17,641 nucleotides of DNA, from positions 1-17,641 of the forward strand of contig JBNJEA010000059.1 in assembly GCA_051745395.1 (NCBI GenBank), written 5' to 3'. Numbering within the stretch: the stretch's first letter is position 1; every line of letters begins with the position of its first letter. The notes below the pieces were generated by a model. That model was given only the letters and a program-made list of their open reading frames with translations. It ran no database searches and was not told where the DNA came from. This stretch comes from JBNJEA01 sp051745395 (GTDB lineage: Bacteria; Desulfobacterota; Desulfobacteria; Desulfobacterales; Desulfosalsimonadaceae). Below are positions 1 to 6,505 of the stretch, one piece after another. Both the position numbers and the translations under genes were made by a program.

Positions 1-1014
1 GCAAATGCGGTCCTCTACGACGGCATCCGCCCGCTGGGCATGGGCAATGCCTTTACCGCGGTCGCCGACGATGAAAACGCGGTCTTTTACAACCCCGCCG
101 GGCTTTCCATGATGTCGGGCTTTCAACTCGGCGTGGTCAACCCGCTGATCGAAATCGCCGATGACAGCATTGATTTTGCCGATGACGCCGGGGACGTGGA
201 TTTTGACAACACCACGGAAGTGGCCGATCTGCTGCGGAATTATACCGGCAAACCCCAGCATGTGCGCGTGGGCCTGTTTCCGCATTTGGGGTTAAATATC
301 AAGGACGTCGGGGTGATGGTCGGCGCCCTCGGCCAGGGCACTGTGGACGTTGAGATCAACAACCCCGTCTGGCCGCAAACCCGGGTTGACCTGATCGCCG
401 ATTACGGCCCGATCGCGGGCGCCGGATTTAAACTGCCCGCTGTTGAAAACCTGCATCTCGGCATGAGCTTGAAATATATCGGCCGGGAAAGCCTCAGCGA
501 AGTCTACACGCCGGCCGAAATTGCAGCCGATGATTTCGACGACCAGCTCGATGATGACCAGAACTCCGGCAGCGCCGCTTCAGTGGATTTCGGCGCCATT
601 TATGAACTGTCGTTTATCGAGGCCGTGGATACAAAAGTCGGCTTTTCCGCGTTAAACATTCCGGAGATGGACATGGGCGATGCCGTGGACATCAAGTCCC
701 AATACGATATCGGGGTTGCGGTCGGCAAGTCCTTTGGCTTCTGTGATATCGTCGGGGCCTTTGATATCCATGACATTACCAACAACGCCATTGCGGATTC
801 GGAACTGTCCAAACGGATTCACATGGGCGCCGAAGTCCAGTTGCCGGTATTGGCGCTAAGAGCCGGGTTAAATGACGGCTACCTGGCCGGCGGCGCCACC
901 ATTGACCTGAAACTTTTCCGTTTTGACGTAGCCACTTATGCAACGGAAAAAGGGGCGTATGCCGGCCAGAAAGACGAACGCCGCTATTTGGCCCAGGTGA
1001 GCTTTGGCTGGTAA
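1..1014 (+). CDS. Outer-membrane beta-barrel protein, PorV/UPF0164-like (5' partial)
   Basis: The reading frame is open from base 1, so the true start and the signal peptide lie upstream of the window. An ATG at 40 is in frame but lies inside the conserved N-terminal motif and is probably not the start. The visible protein opens with YDGIRPLGMGNAFTAVADD and FYNPAGLS. This is the usual beginning of the mature part of the PorV/PorQ, UPF0164 and FadL-like barrel proteins, where an early Gly-Met-Gly-Asn-Ala stretch is followed by an Asn-Pro-Ala-Gly turn. The rest alternates hydrophobic and polar residues with Gly and aromatic residues, as in beta strands. The chain ends in VSFGW, and a terminal aromatic residue is the usual outer-membrane insertion signal. 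The acidic stretch DDFDDQLDDDQN may be an exposed, possibly Ca-binding, loop. Ligand and exact role are unknown. No hairpin terminator is visible after the stop. The barrel class is fairly secure and the subfamily is not. Confidence 0.7.
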   Translation, partial: ANAVLYDGIRPLGMGNAFTAVADDENAVFYNPAGLSMMSGFQLGVVNPLIEIADDSIDFADDAGDVDFDNTTEVADLLRNYTGKPQHVRVGLFPHLGLNIKDVGVMVGALGQGTVDVEINNPVWPQTRVDLIADYGPIAGAGFKLPAVENLHLGMSLKYIGRESLSEVYTPAEIAADDFDDQLDDDQNSGSAASVDFGAIYELSFIEAVDTKVGFSALNIPEMDMGDAVDIKSQYDIGVAVGKSFGFCDIVGAFDIHDITNNAIADSELSKRIHMGAEVQLPVLALRAGLNDGYLAGGATIDLKLFRFDVATYATEKGAYAGQKDERRYLAQVSFGW

Positions 1015-1051
1015 AAGTGACAAAATCCTTTGAAAAAAACAAAACAAATGC

Positions 1052-1079
1052 TTGACACTGCACCGGTTTTGTTGATACG
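1052..1079 (+). promoter_or_regulatory. Candidate sigma-70 promoter of the ilv operon
   Basis: A perfect -35 hexamer TTGACA lies at 1052-1057. With a 16-bp spacer the -10 would be GATACG at 1074-1079, a weak match. The start site would then fall near 1086, giving about 50 nt before the leader peptide and about 245 nt before ilvD, which fits an attenuated transcript. This is the best promoter-like pair between 1015 and 1138. The weak -10 keeps confidence modest. Confidence 0.4.
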
Positions 1080-1137
1080 AAGTAAAATCTTTCATAAATG
1101 ACAAAATTATACACGTTTCGTTATAGACGCATTTCTC

Positions 1138-1230
1138 ATGGATAACCGGACAGTCATTATTAACCTGATTCTGCTACTGATCGTACCCGTACGGGGCGTA
1201 GTTGACGTCCTTGGGGACAAACGGGGTTGA
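1138..1230 (+). CDS. ilv operon leader peptide (Ile/Leu/Val-rich attenuator peptide)
   Basis: This 30-codon ORF starts at ATG 1138 and stops at TGA 1228-1230. Fifteen of its 30 residues are branched-chain: 6 Val, 4 Ile and 5 Leu, including the runs VII, LILLLIV and VVDVL. It lies 99 bp upstream of ilvD and just before a terminator/antiterminator pair, the arrangement of the enterobacterial ilvGMEDA and ilvB leaders. The peptide itself needs no function; its translation speed senses charged tRNA-Ile, tRNA-Leu and tRNA-Val. Its stop codon lies inside the upstream strand of the antiterminator (1223-1236). A ribosome that finishes the peptide would therefore cover that strand and let the terminator form. 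No Shine-Dalgarno sequence is visible before ATG 1138, and no other start codon exists in frame after the TGA at 1099. The composition and position make the call strong; translation is inferred. Confidence 0.85.
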   Translation: MDNRTVIINLILLLIVPVRGVVDVLGDKRG

Positions 1231-1290
1231 TAATGGCTTGTTTGAATTACTAAGCATTTTAAATTCTTTAAAAAAACCGTTATCAGCCCC
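1154..1290 (+). promoter_or_regulatory. Antiterminator and competing pairings of the ilv attenuator
   Basis: Three strands can pair in alternative ways. The strand 1223-1236 (GGGGTTGATAATGG) pairs over all 14 positions with 1277-1290 (CCGTTATCAGCCCC), allowing two G-U pairs; this is the antiterminator. The 1277-1287 part is also the left arm of the downstream terminator, so the two cannot coexist. In addition 1154-1166, which covers leader codons 6 to 10 (Val-Ile-Ile-Asn-Leu), can pair with 1224-1236 over 13 positions with three G-U pairs, which would block the antiterminator in the absence of ribosomes. A small GTCC-TTGG-GGAC hairpin sits at 1207-1218. A ribosome stalled on the Ile/Leu/Val codons would free 1223-1236 and favour read-through. 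The pairings are seen directly; the regulatory logic is inferred by analogy with known attenuators. Confidence 0.8.
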
Positions 1291-1315
1291 AAAAGCTGGT
1301 AACGGTTTTTTTTTT
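1274..1315 (+). terminator. Attenuator terminator upstream of ilvD
   Basis: AAACCGTTATCAGC (1274-1287) pairs with GCTGGTAACGGTTT (1295-1308), a 14-bp stem with one G-U pair and a 7-nt loop (CCCAAAA). It is followed by a T run reaching 1315 (ten T in all from 1306). The T run ends three bases before the ilvD ribosome binding site at 1318-1325, so termination here would remove the whole operon from the transcript. Confidence 0.93.
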
Positions 1316-1329
1316 ACGGGAGGGGAAAA

Positions 1330-2997
1330 ATGAAGAGCGACAATGCCAAGCAGGGGATCGGGCGGGCGCCGCATCGCTCATTGCTCAAGGCCATGGGATA
1401 CACGGATGATGAAATCAAGCGGCCGCTCATCGGGGTTGCCAATTCCGTCAACAGCATCGTTCCGGGCCATACCAACCTGGACAAGATCGCCGAGGCCGTC
1501 AAGGCCGGCATATACATGGCCGGGGGCACCCCCGTGGAATTCGGCACCATCGGCGTATGCGACGGCATCGCCATGGGCCACGAGGGCATGAAATATTCAC
1601 TGGGCAGCCGGGAATTGATCGCCGATTCCATCGAAACCATGGCCACGGCCCATGCGCTTGACGCCATGGTGATGATTCCCAACTGCGATAAAATCGTGCC
1701 CGGCATGCTCATGGCCGCCGCCCGACTGGACCTGCCGGCCATTTTTATCAGCGGCGGGGCCATGCTTGCCGGCCGGCACCCGGAAAAGCCCTCGGAAAAG
1801 GTGGATTTGATTTCGGTGTTCGAATCCGTGGGCAAGGTCCGCAAAGGCGAAATCACCGAGGACCAACTCCTGGAAATCGAAAATGCGGCCTGCCCCACCT
1901 GCGGGTCATGCTCAGGGATGTTTACCGCCAATTCCATGAACTGTTTGACCGAGGCCATCGGCCTGGGACTGCCCGGCAACGGCACGATTCCCGCCGTCAT
2001 GTCGGCCCGGCTTCGCCTGGCCAAACAGGCCGGCATCCAGATTGTCGGCCTTCATGACCAGGGCATTACCCCGAGCCGGATTTTGACCGAAAAAGCCTTT
2101 GCCAACGCCCTGGCCGTAGACATGGCCCTGGGCTGTTCAACGAATACGGTCTTACACATTGCCGCCCTGGGCCATGAAATCGGAATGCCGCTCGACCTCG
2201 ACCGGATCAACGCCATCAGCAACGACATTCCGCACCTGTGTTCAATGTCTCCCGGCGGCCCCCATCACATTGAGGACCTCTATCACGCCGGCGGTATCTA
2301 CGCGGTAATGAAAACCCTGGCCGGCGCCGGCAAGATCAATGAAGACTGCATCACGGTAACCGGCCGGACGGTCAAAGACAACCTGGCATCGGCGAAGGCC
2401 ATTGATACCGGCGTTATCCGGCCCATGGACAACCCGTATCATAAAACCGGCGGCCTGGCCGTGTTATTCGGCAACCTGGCACCCAACGGCTGTGTGGTCA
2501 AACAATCGGCCGTTGCCGAGGAGATGCTTTGCCATGAAGGCCCGGCCCGGGTATTTGATTCTGAAGAACTAGCCACCGACGCCATCATGGACGGGCAGAT
2601 CAAAAAAGGCGACGTGGTGGTTATTCGCTACGAAGGCCCCATGGGCGGGCCCGGCATGCGGGAAATGCTTACGCCGACCTCGGCGATTGCCGGCATGGGC
2701 CTGGACGGTTACGTGGCATTGATTACAGACGGCCGGTTTTCCGGGGGGACCCGGGGGGCGGCCATCGGCCATGTTTCGCCGGAGGCCATGCAGAAGGGGC
2801 CGATCGGCATTATCCAGGAAGGCGACCGGATTGCCATCGACATTGCCAATAAATCGATTACACTACAGGTCGCCAAAGCCGAAATCGAAAAACGGTTTGC
2901 CGACTGGCAGGCGCCGGCGCCGAAAATCACGCGCGGGTACATGGCCCGCTACGCCCAGCAGGTAACATCGGCGGACAGGGGTGCGGTGTTGAAGTAG
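1330..2997 (+). CDS. ilvD: Dihydroxy-acid dehydratase IlvD
   Basis: IlvD dehydrates 2,3-dihydroxyisovalerate and 2,3-dihydroxy-3-methylvalerate to the 2-oxo acids that precede valine/leucine and isoleucine. It is a cytoplasmic Fe-S enzyme. The 555-residue length is normal for the family. Signature segments are FGTIGVCDGIAMGHEGM (71-87), MIPNCDKIVPGM (115-126, cluster ligand Cys119), CPTCGSCSGMFTANSMNC (188-205, Cys194) and ITDGRFSGGT near the C-terminus. The first ligand region reads VPGHTNL (44-50) rather than PCN. This resembles the E. coli-type, oxygen-labile cluster enzymes and would fit an anaerobe, although cluster type cannot be settled from sequence. The ATG follows a strong GGGAGGGG at 1318-1325. 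It is the first structural gene after the attenuator. Its stop codon runs straight into a 7-bp tandem repeat. Confidence 0.97.
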   Translation: MKSDNAKQGIGRAPHRSLLKAMGYTDDEIKRPLIGVANSVNSIVPGHTNLDKIAEAVKAGIYMAGGTPVEFGTIGVCDGIAMGHEGMKYSLGSRELIADSIETMATAHALDAMVMIPNCDKIVPGMLMAAARLDLPAIFISGGAMLAGRHPEKPSEKVDLISVFESVGKVRKGEITEDQLLEIENAACPTCGSCSGMFTANSMNCLTEAIGLGLPGNGTIPAVMSARLRLAKQAGIQIVGLHDQGITPSRILTEKAFANALAVDMALGCSTNTVLHIAALGHEIGMPLDLDRINAISNDIPHLCSMSPGGPHHIEDLYHAGGIYAVMKTLAGAGKINEDCITVTGRTVKDNLASAKAIDTGVIRPMDNPYHKTGGLAVLFGNLAPNGCVVKQSAVAEEMLCHEGPARVFDSEELATDAIMDGQIKKGDVVVIRYEGPMGGPGMREMLTPTSAIAGMGLDGYVALITDGRFSGGTRGAAIGHVSPEAMQKGPIGIIQEGDRIAIDIANKSITLQVAKAEIEKRFADWQAPAPKITRGYMARYAQQVTSADRGAVLK

Positions 2998-3034
2998 GTA
3001 TAAGGTATAAGGTATAAGGTGTAAGGTATAAGGT
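2997..3034 (+). repeat. 7-bp tandem array, unit GGTATAA (5 copies)
   Basis: Four exact GGTATAA units and one GGTGTAA follow one another from the last base of the ilvD stop codon to 3031, with a partial GGT after them. The array fills the first part of the 97-bp ilvD-ilvB gap. A related array with consensus GGTTTAA/GGTATAA lies at 17509-17543. It has no coding role and no T run. Confidence 0.9.
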
Positions 3035-3094
3035 TGCCCGAAACGGAATTTTCACTGGCTATCATATTTAACGGTTAGACAAGGAAGGTCGCTC

Positions 3095-4780
3095 ATGAAG
3101 CTAAAAGGCGCTGACATTTTAATCAAGATGCTTCAGGAAGAAGGCGTGGATTCCATTTTCGGATATCCCGGCGGGGCCGTCATCGACATCTATGATGCAT
3201 TGATGACCAGCGATATCAGACATTTACTCGTGCGTCACGAACAAGGCGCCGTGCATGCCGCAGACGGGTATTCCCGTTCCAGCGGCAAGGTCGGTGTCTG
3301 CCTGGTGACCTCCGGGCCGGGGGCGACCAACACGGTCACCGGGATTGCCTCGGCTTACATGGACTCGATTCCCATGGTGGTCTTTACCGGCCAGGTCCCC
3401 ACGGCGCTTATCGGCAACGACGCCTTCCAGGAAGTCGACATTGTCGGCATTACCCGGCCGTGTACCAAGCACAACTACCTGGTCAAAGACGTCCGGGATC
3501 TGGCCCGGATCATCAAGGAGGCCTTCCATATTGCCCGCTCCGGGCGGCCCGGCCCCGTCTTGGTGGACCTGCCCAAAGACGTCATCAATGCCGTTACCAC
3601 GTTTAAAAAACCCGGCGAGGTGCAGTTGCGCTCCTATAACCCGACATACAAGCCCAATATCAAACAGCTGCAGAAAGTCGTCGACCTGATTGCCAAGGCG
3701 AAAAAGCCGGTGCTTTTCTGCGGCGGCGGCGTCAGCCTGTCCCGGGCCCACGAAGAGGTGACCGAACTGGCGCGGAAAACAAAAATCCCCGTCACCAGTA
3801 CGTTGATGGGGCTTGGCGCCTTTCCCGGAACCGAAGATCTCTGGCTGGGCATGATCGGCATGCACGGCACCTACCGGGCCAACATGGCGGTGTCTGAATG
3901 CGATCTGCTGATATCGGTCGGCGTGCGATTTGACGACCGGGTCACGGGAAAGACGGACGAATTTGCGCCCGAAGCCACGGTGGTCCAAATCGATATTGAT
4001 CCGACCTCGATCCAGAAAAACATCCCGGTCTCCGTGCCCGTGGTCGGCGACTGCCGCATATCGGTGGGCCAGTTAAACGAACTGATCACCAACACTGATC
4101 TGGGGGACCTGGATGCAAAACGAAACAGCTGGCTGGAAGAAATCGAGAACTGGAAGCAGACCACGCCGCTGGCCTACAAGCAGACCGATACGATCAAGCC
4201 CCAGTACGTGATCGAATGCCTGTATGAACTCACCCGCGGCGAGGCCATCGTCTCCACGGAAGTCGGACAGAACCAGATGTGGGCGGCCCAGTATTACCAT
4301 TTTAAAACCCCCGGTCATTTCATTACCTCCGGCGGTCTGGGCGCCATGGGATTCGGGCTGCCCGCCGCCATCGGCGCCCAGGTGGGGGCACCGGATAAAG
4401 TGGTCGTCGATGTGGCCGGTGACGGCAGCATCCAGATGAACATCCAGGAACTGGCCACTGCCGTGCAGTACAAACTCCCGGTCAAGGTGGCCATCTTAAA
4501 CAACGGATTTCTGGGCATGGTGCGCCAGTGGCAGGAACTGTTCTATGACAAGCGCTATGCCAGCACGCAGTTTGAACATGCGCCGGATTTTGTCAAGCTC
4601 GCCGAGGCCTACGGGGCGATCGGACTGCGGGCCCACACGCCCGGCGAGGTCAAATCCGTGCTCGAAGAAGGCTTGAAAGCCGAAGGACCCGTAATCATGG
4701 ATTTTGTCGTGGAAGCCGAGGAAAGTGTTTATCCCATGGTACCGGCCGGAGCACCGATTAAGAAGATGCTTTTGGTCTAG
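3095..4780 (+). CDS. ilvB: Acetolactate synthase, large catalytic subunit IlvB
   Basis: The enzyme condenses two pyruvates to 2-acetolactate (valine/leucine branch), or pyruvate with 2-oxobutyrate to 2-aceto-2-hydroxybutyrate (isoleucine branch), using thiamine diphosphate, Mg and FAD. The 561 residues show the three-domain plan of the family. The N-terminal pyrimidine-binding domain begins FGYPGGAVIDIYDAL and has the activating Glu49 in RHEQGAVHAADGY. A central FAD domain follows. The C-terminal diphosphate-binding domain has VAGDGSIQMNIQEL (440-453) leading to ILNNGFLGMVRQWQ (467-480). The conserved Pro in GQVPT and Trp in RQWQ, both sites where herbicide resistance changes are known, are present. 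AAGGAAGG at 3081-3088 is the ribosome binding site. The next gene encodes the matching regulatory subunit. No missing residues or frameshift are seen. Confidence 0.96.
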   Translation: MKLKGADILIKMLQEEGVDSIFGYPGGAVIDIYDALMTSDIRHLLVRHEQGAVHAADGYSRSSGKVGVCLVTSGPGATNTVTGIASAYMDSIPMVVFTGQVPTALIGNDAFQEVDIVGITRPCTKHNYLVKDVRDLARIIKEAFHIARSGRPGPVLVDLPKDVINAVTTFKKPGEVQLRSYNPTYKPNIKQLQKVVDLIAKAKKPVLFCGGGVSLSRAHEEVTELARKTKIPVTSTLMGLGAFPGTEDLWLGMIGMHGTYRANMAVSECDLLISVGVRFDDRVTGKTDEFAPEATVVQIDIDPTSIQKNIPVSVPVVGDCRISVGQLNELITNTDLGDLDAKRNSWLEEIENWKQTTPLAYKQTDTIKPQYVIECLYELTRGEAIVSTEVGQNQMWAAQYYHFKTPGHFITSGGLGAMGFGLPAAIGAQVGAPDKVVVDVAGDGSIQMNIQELATAVQYKLPVKVAILNNGFLGMVRQWQELFYDKRYASTQFEHAPDFVKLAEAYGAIGLRAHTPGEVKSVLEEGLKAEGPVIMDFVVEAEESVYPMVPAGAPIKKMLLV

Positions 4781-4786
4781 CGGGTT

Positions 4787-4802
4787 GAAAACGCAAGTTT
4801 TC
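4787..4802 (+). other. Small GNRA-capped hairpin in the ilvB-ilvN gap
   Basis: GAAAAC (4787-4792) and GTTTTC (4797-4802) form a 6-bp stem closed by the tetraloop GCAA. GGG at 4782-4784 could pair with CCC at 4803-4805 below a two-base bulge. No T run follows, so it is not a terminator. It could affect mRNA stability or processing in this unusually long (120 bp) gap between two subunit genes, which is a guess. Confidence 0.4.
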
Positions 4803-4900
4803 CCCGATGTTTCTTTAAACCCGGACAAAAACCAATCGTTTCAATCCGAATCCATTTGATTGTTTCCAACCTGTAACCGGTGTGAAAAAAGGACTCGACG

Positions 4901-5389
4901 ATGAACGAAAAAAAACATTTACTCTCCATTCTCGTGGACAATGAACCGGGGGTGTTGTCCCGGATAACCGGGTTGTTTTCCGGCCGGGGCTATAATATTG
5001 AAAGCTTGAGCGTGGCCGAAACCGTGGACCCAAAGGTCTCCCGGATCACTATGGTGACAACGGGCAGCCCCAATATCATCGAGCAGATTCAAAAACAGCT
5101 CAATAAACTCATCAACGTAATCAAAGTCACCAACCTGACCGGCAGCAACTACGTGCAGCGGGAAATGGCGCTGATCAAGGTAAACGCAAAAACCGAGCAC
5201 CGGGCGGAAATCCTTCGGATCACCGATATTTTCCGGGGCCAGGTAGTCGACGTGGGCATGGAGCACTTTACTGTAAAAGTCACCGGCGATCCGGACAAAA
5301 TCATGGCGATCCTAAACCTGTTCAAGCCGTTCGGCATCCGGGAAATCGCCCGGACCGGCAATATTGCCCTGCCCAGGGAATCAAAATAA
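4901..5389 (+). CDS. ilvN: Acetolactate synthase, small regulatory subunit IlvN/IlvH
   Basis: This subunit activates the IlvB catalytic chain and carries feedback inhibition, usually by valine. The 162 residues match the standard bacterial length. An ACT domain covers about residues 5-80 and opens HLLSILVDNEPGVLSRITGLFSGRGYN (in two parts: HLLSILVDNEPG, then VLSRITGLFSGRGYN), where the Asn and Gly residues shape the valine site in characterised homologues. A C-terminal domain (about 84-158) carries REMALIKVNA and GIREIARTGNIALPR. ATG 4901 follows AAAAGGA at 4887-4893 with 7-nt spacing. It is separated from ilvB by 120 bp and from ilvC by 42 bp, all in the same direction. Family and partner are clear; which amino acid inhibits it is not shown by sequence. 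Confidence 0.95.
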   Translation: MNEKKHLLSILVDNEPGVLSRITGLFSGRGYNIESLSVAETVDPKVSRITMVTTGSPNIIEQIQKQLNKLINVIKVTNLTGSNYVQREMALIKVNAKTEHRAEILRITDIFRGQVVDVGMEHFTVKVTGDPDKIMAILNLFKPFGIREIARTGNIALPRESK

Positions 5390-5431
5390 CAAATTTACAT
5401 ATTACACAGATCAATTCAGGAGGCGTAAAAA

Positions 5432-6484
5432 ATGGCAAAGATCAATTTTGGCGGCGTGGAAGAAGAGGTCATTACATCGGATGAATTTCCCCTGGAAAAG
5501 GCGCGGGAAATACTCAAGGACGAAACCATTGCCGTGCTCGGCTACGGCGTTCAGGGGCCGGCCCAGGCGTTAAACCTCAAGGACAACGGTTTCGAGGTCA
5601 TCATTGGCCAGATGGAAGGCGATGAATACTGGGAAAAGGCCATCTCCGACGGATTTGTCCCCGGAAAAACCCTGTTTCCGCTGGAAGAAGCCGCCCGGCG
5701 GGGCACCATCATCAAGGAGCTGCTCTCAGATGCCGGGCAGGTGGCGACATGGCCGAAAATCAAGGCGTGCCTGAACGAAGGCGATGCCATTTATTTCTCC
5801 CACGGTTTTTCCGTGGTCTACAAGGAGCAGACGGGAGTGATTCCGCCTGAAAATGTGGATGTCATCCTTGTGGCCCCCAAGGGCTCGGGGCGCAGCGTTC
5901 GCCAGAATTTCCTCCAGGGCAGCGGGATCAATTCCAGCTATGCCATCCACCAGGACTACACCGGCCGAGCAAAGGAACGGACCCTGGCAATCGGCATTGC
6001 CATCGGTTCCGGCTACCTGTTTCCCACCACCTTTGAAAAAGAGGTCTTCAGTGACTTAACCGGTGAACGCGGTGTTTTGATGGGATGCCTGGCCGGGGTC
6101 ATGGAGGCGCAGTACAACACCCTGCGCGAACATGGCCACAGCCCCAGCGAAGCCTTCAATGAAACCGTGGAGGAACTGACCCAGAGCTTAATCCGGCTGG
6201 TGGATGAAAACGGCATGGACTGGATGTTTTCCAACTGCAGCGCCACGGCCCAGCGTGGCGCCCTGGACTGGTCGCCGAAATTCCGGGATGCGGTCAAGCC
6301 GGTTTTTGACAAACTATACGAAAGCGTGGCCTCCGGTGAGGAGACCAAGCGGGTACTCGATATCAACAGCGCCCCGGATTACAAAGAAAAACTCACCCGG
6401 GAGCTCGACGTTATTAAAAACTCCGAAATGTGGAGTACCGGCGCGGCTGTTCGTGCCCTGCGGCCCGAACGGCGAAAAAAGTAA
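5432..6484 (+). CDS. ilvC: Ketol-acid reductoisomerase IlvC (probable NADH-preferring variant)
   Basis: IlvC isomerises and reduces acetolactate or acetohydroxybutyrate to the dihydroxy acids used by IlvD. The 350-residue chain is of the short, class I-like form. The dinucleotide-binding motif GYGVQGPAQALNLKDNG lies at 37-53. Likely catalytic residues are His125 (FSHGF), Lys151 (APKGSG), Asp209 and Glu213 (SDLTGERG), and Glu245/Glu249 (EAFNETVEEL). The GYGVQGP and APKGSGRSVR variants resemble, from memory, the Bacteroidetes-type enzymes more than the common APK-HTVR type. The loop after the second beta strand reads QMEGDEYWEKA (60-70). It has acidic residues and lacks the Arg/Lys/Ser that usually hold the 2'-phosphate of NADPH. 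A strong AGGAGG at 5418-5423 sets the start. The enzyme identity is secure; cofactor preference is inferred. Confidence 0.96.
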   Translation: MAKINFGGVEEEVITSDEFPLEKAREILKDETIAVLGYGVQGPAQALNLKDNGFEVIIGQMEGDEYWEKAISDGFVPGKTLFPLEEAARRGTIIKELLSDAGQVATWPKIKACLNEGDAIYFSHGFSVVYKEQTGVIPPENVDVILVAPKGSGRSVRQNFLQGSGINSSYAIHQDYTGRAKERTLAIGIAIGSGYLFPTTFEKEVFSDLTGERGVLMGCLAGVMEAQYNTLREHGHSPSEAFNETVEELTQSLIRLVDENGMDWMFSNCSATAQRGALDWSPKFRDAVKPVFDKLYESVASGEETKRVLDINSAPDYKEKLTRELDVIKNSEMWSTGAAVRALRPERRKK

Positions 6485-6505
6485 AACAAATCGGGATGGC
6501 AAACA

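Noticed and set aside
1015..1329. T-box or Lrp/leucine-responsive riboswitch-type control of the operon
   Set aside because: No T-box sequence or long specifier stem is seen. The coding leader and overlapping hairpins explain the region without it.
2997..3034. CRISPR-like array
   Set aside because: Units are 7 bp and directly abutting, without spacers, and no cas genes are present. The same applies to 17509-17582.
3034..3065. Internal promoter before ilvB (TTGCCC with TATCAT)
   Set aside because: The spacer is 20 bp, too long for a normal sigma-70 promoter, and neither hexamer is a strong match.
4781..4900. Possible second attenuator or leader peptide before ilvN
   Set aside because: The only ATG-started ORF I saw there is three codons (ATG TTT CTT TAA), and the hairpin has no T run.
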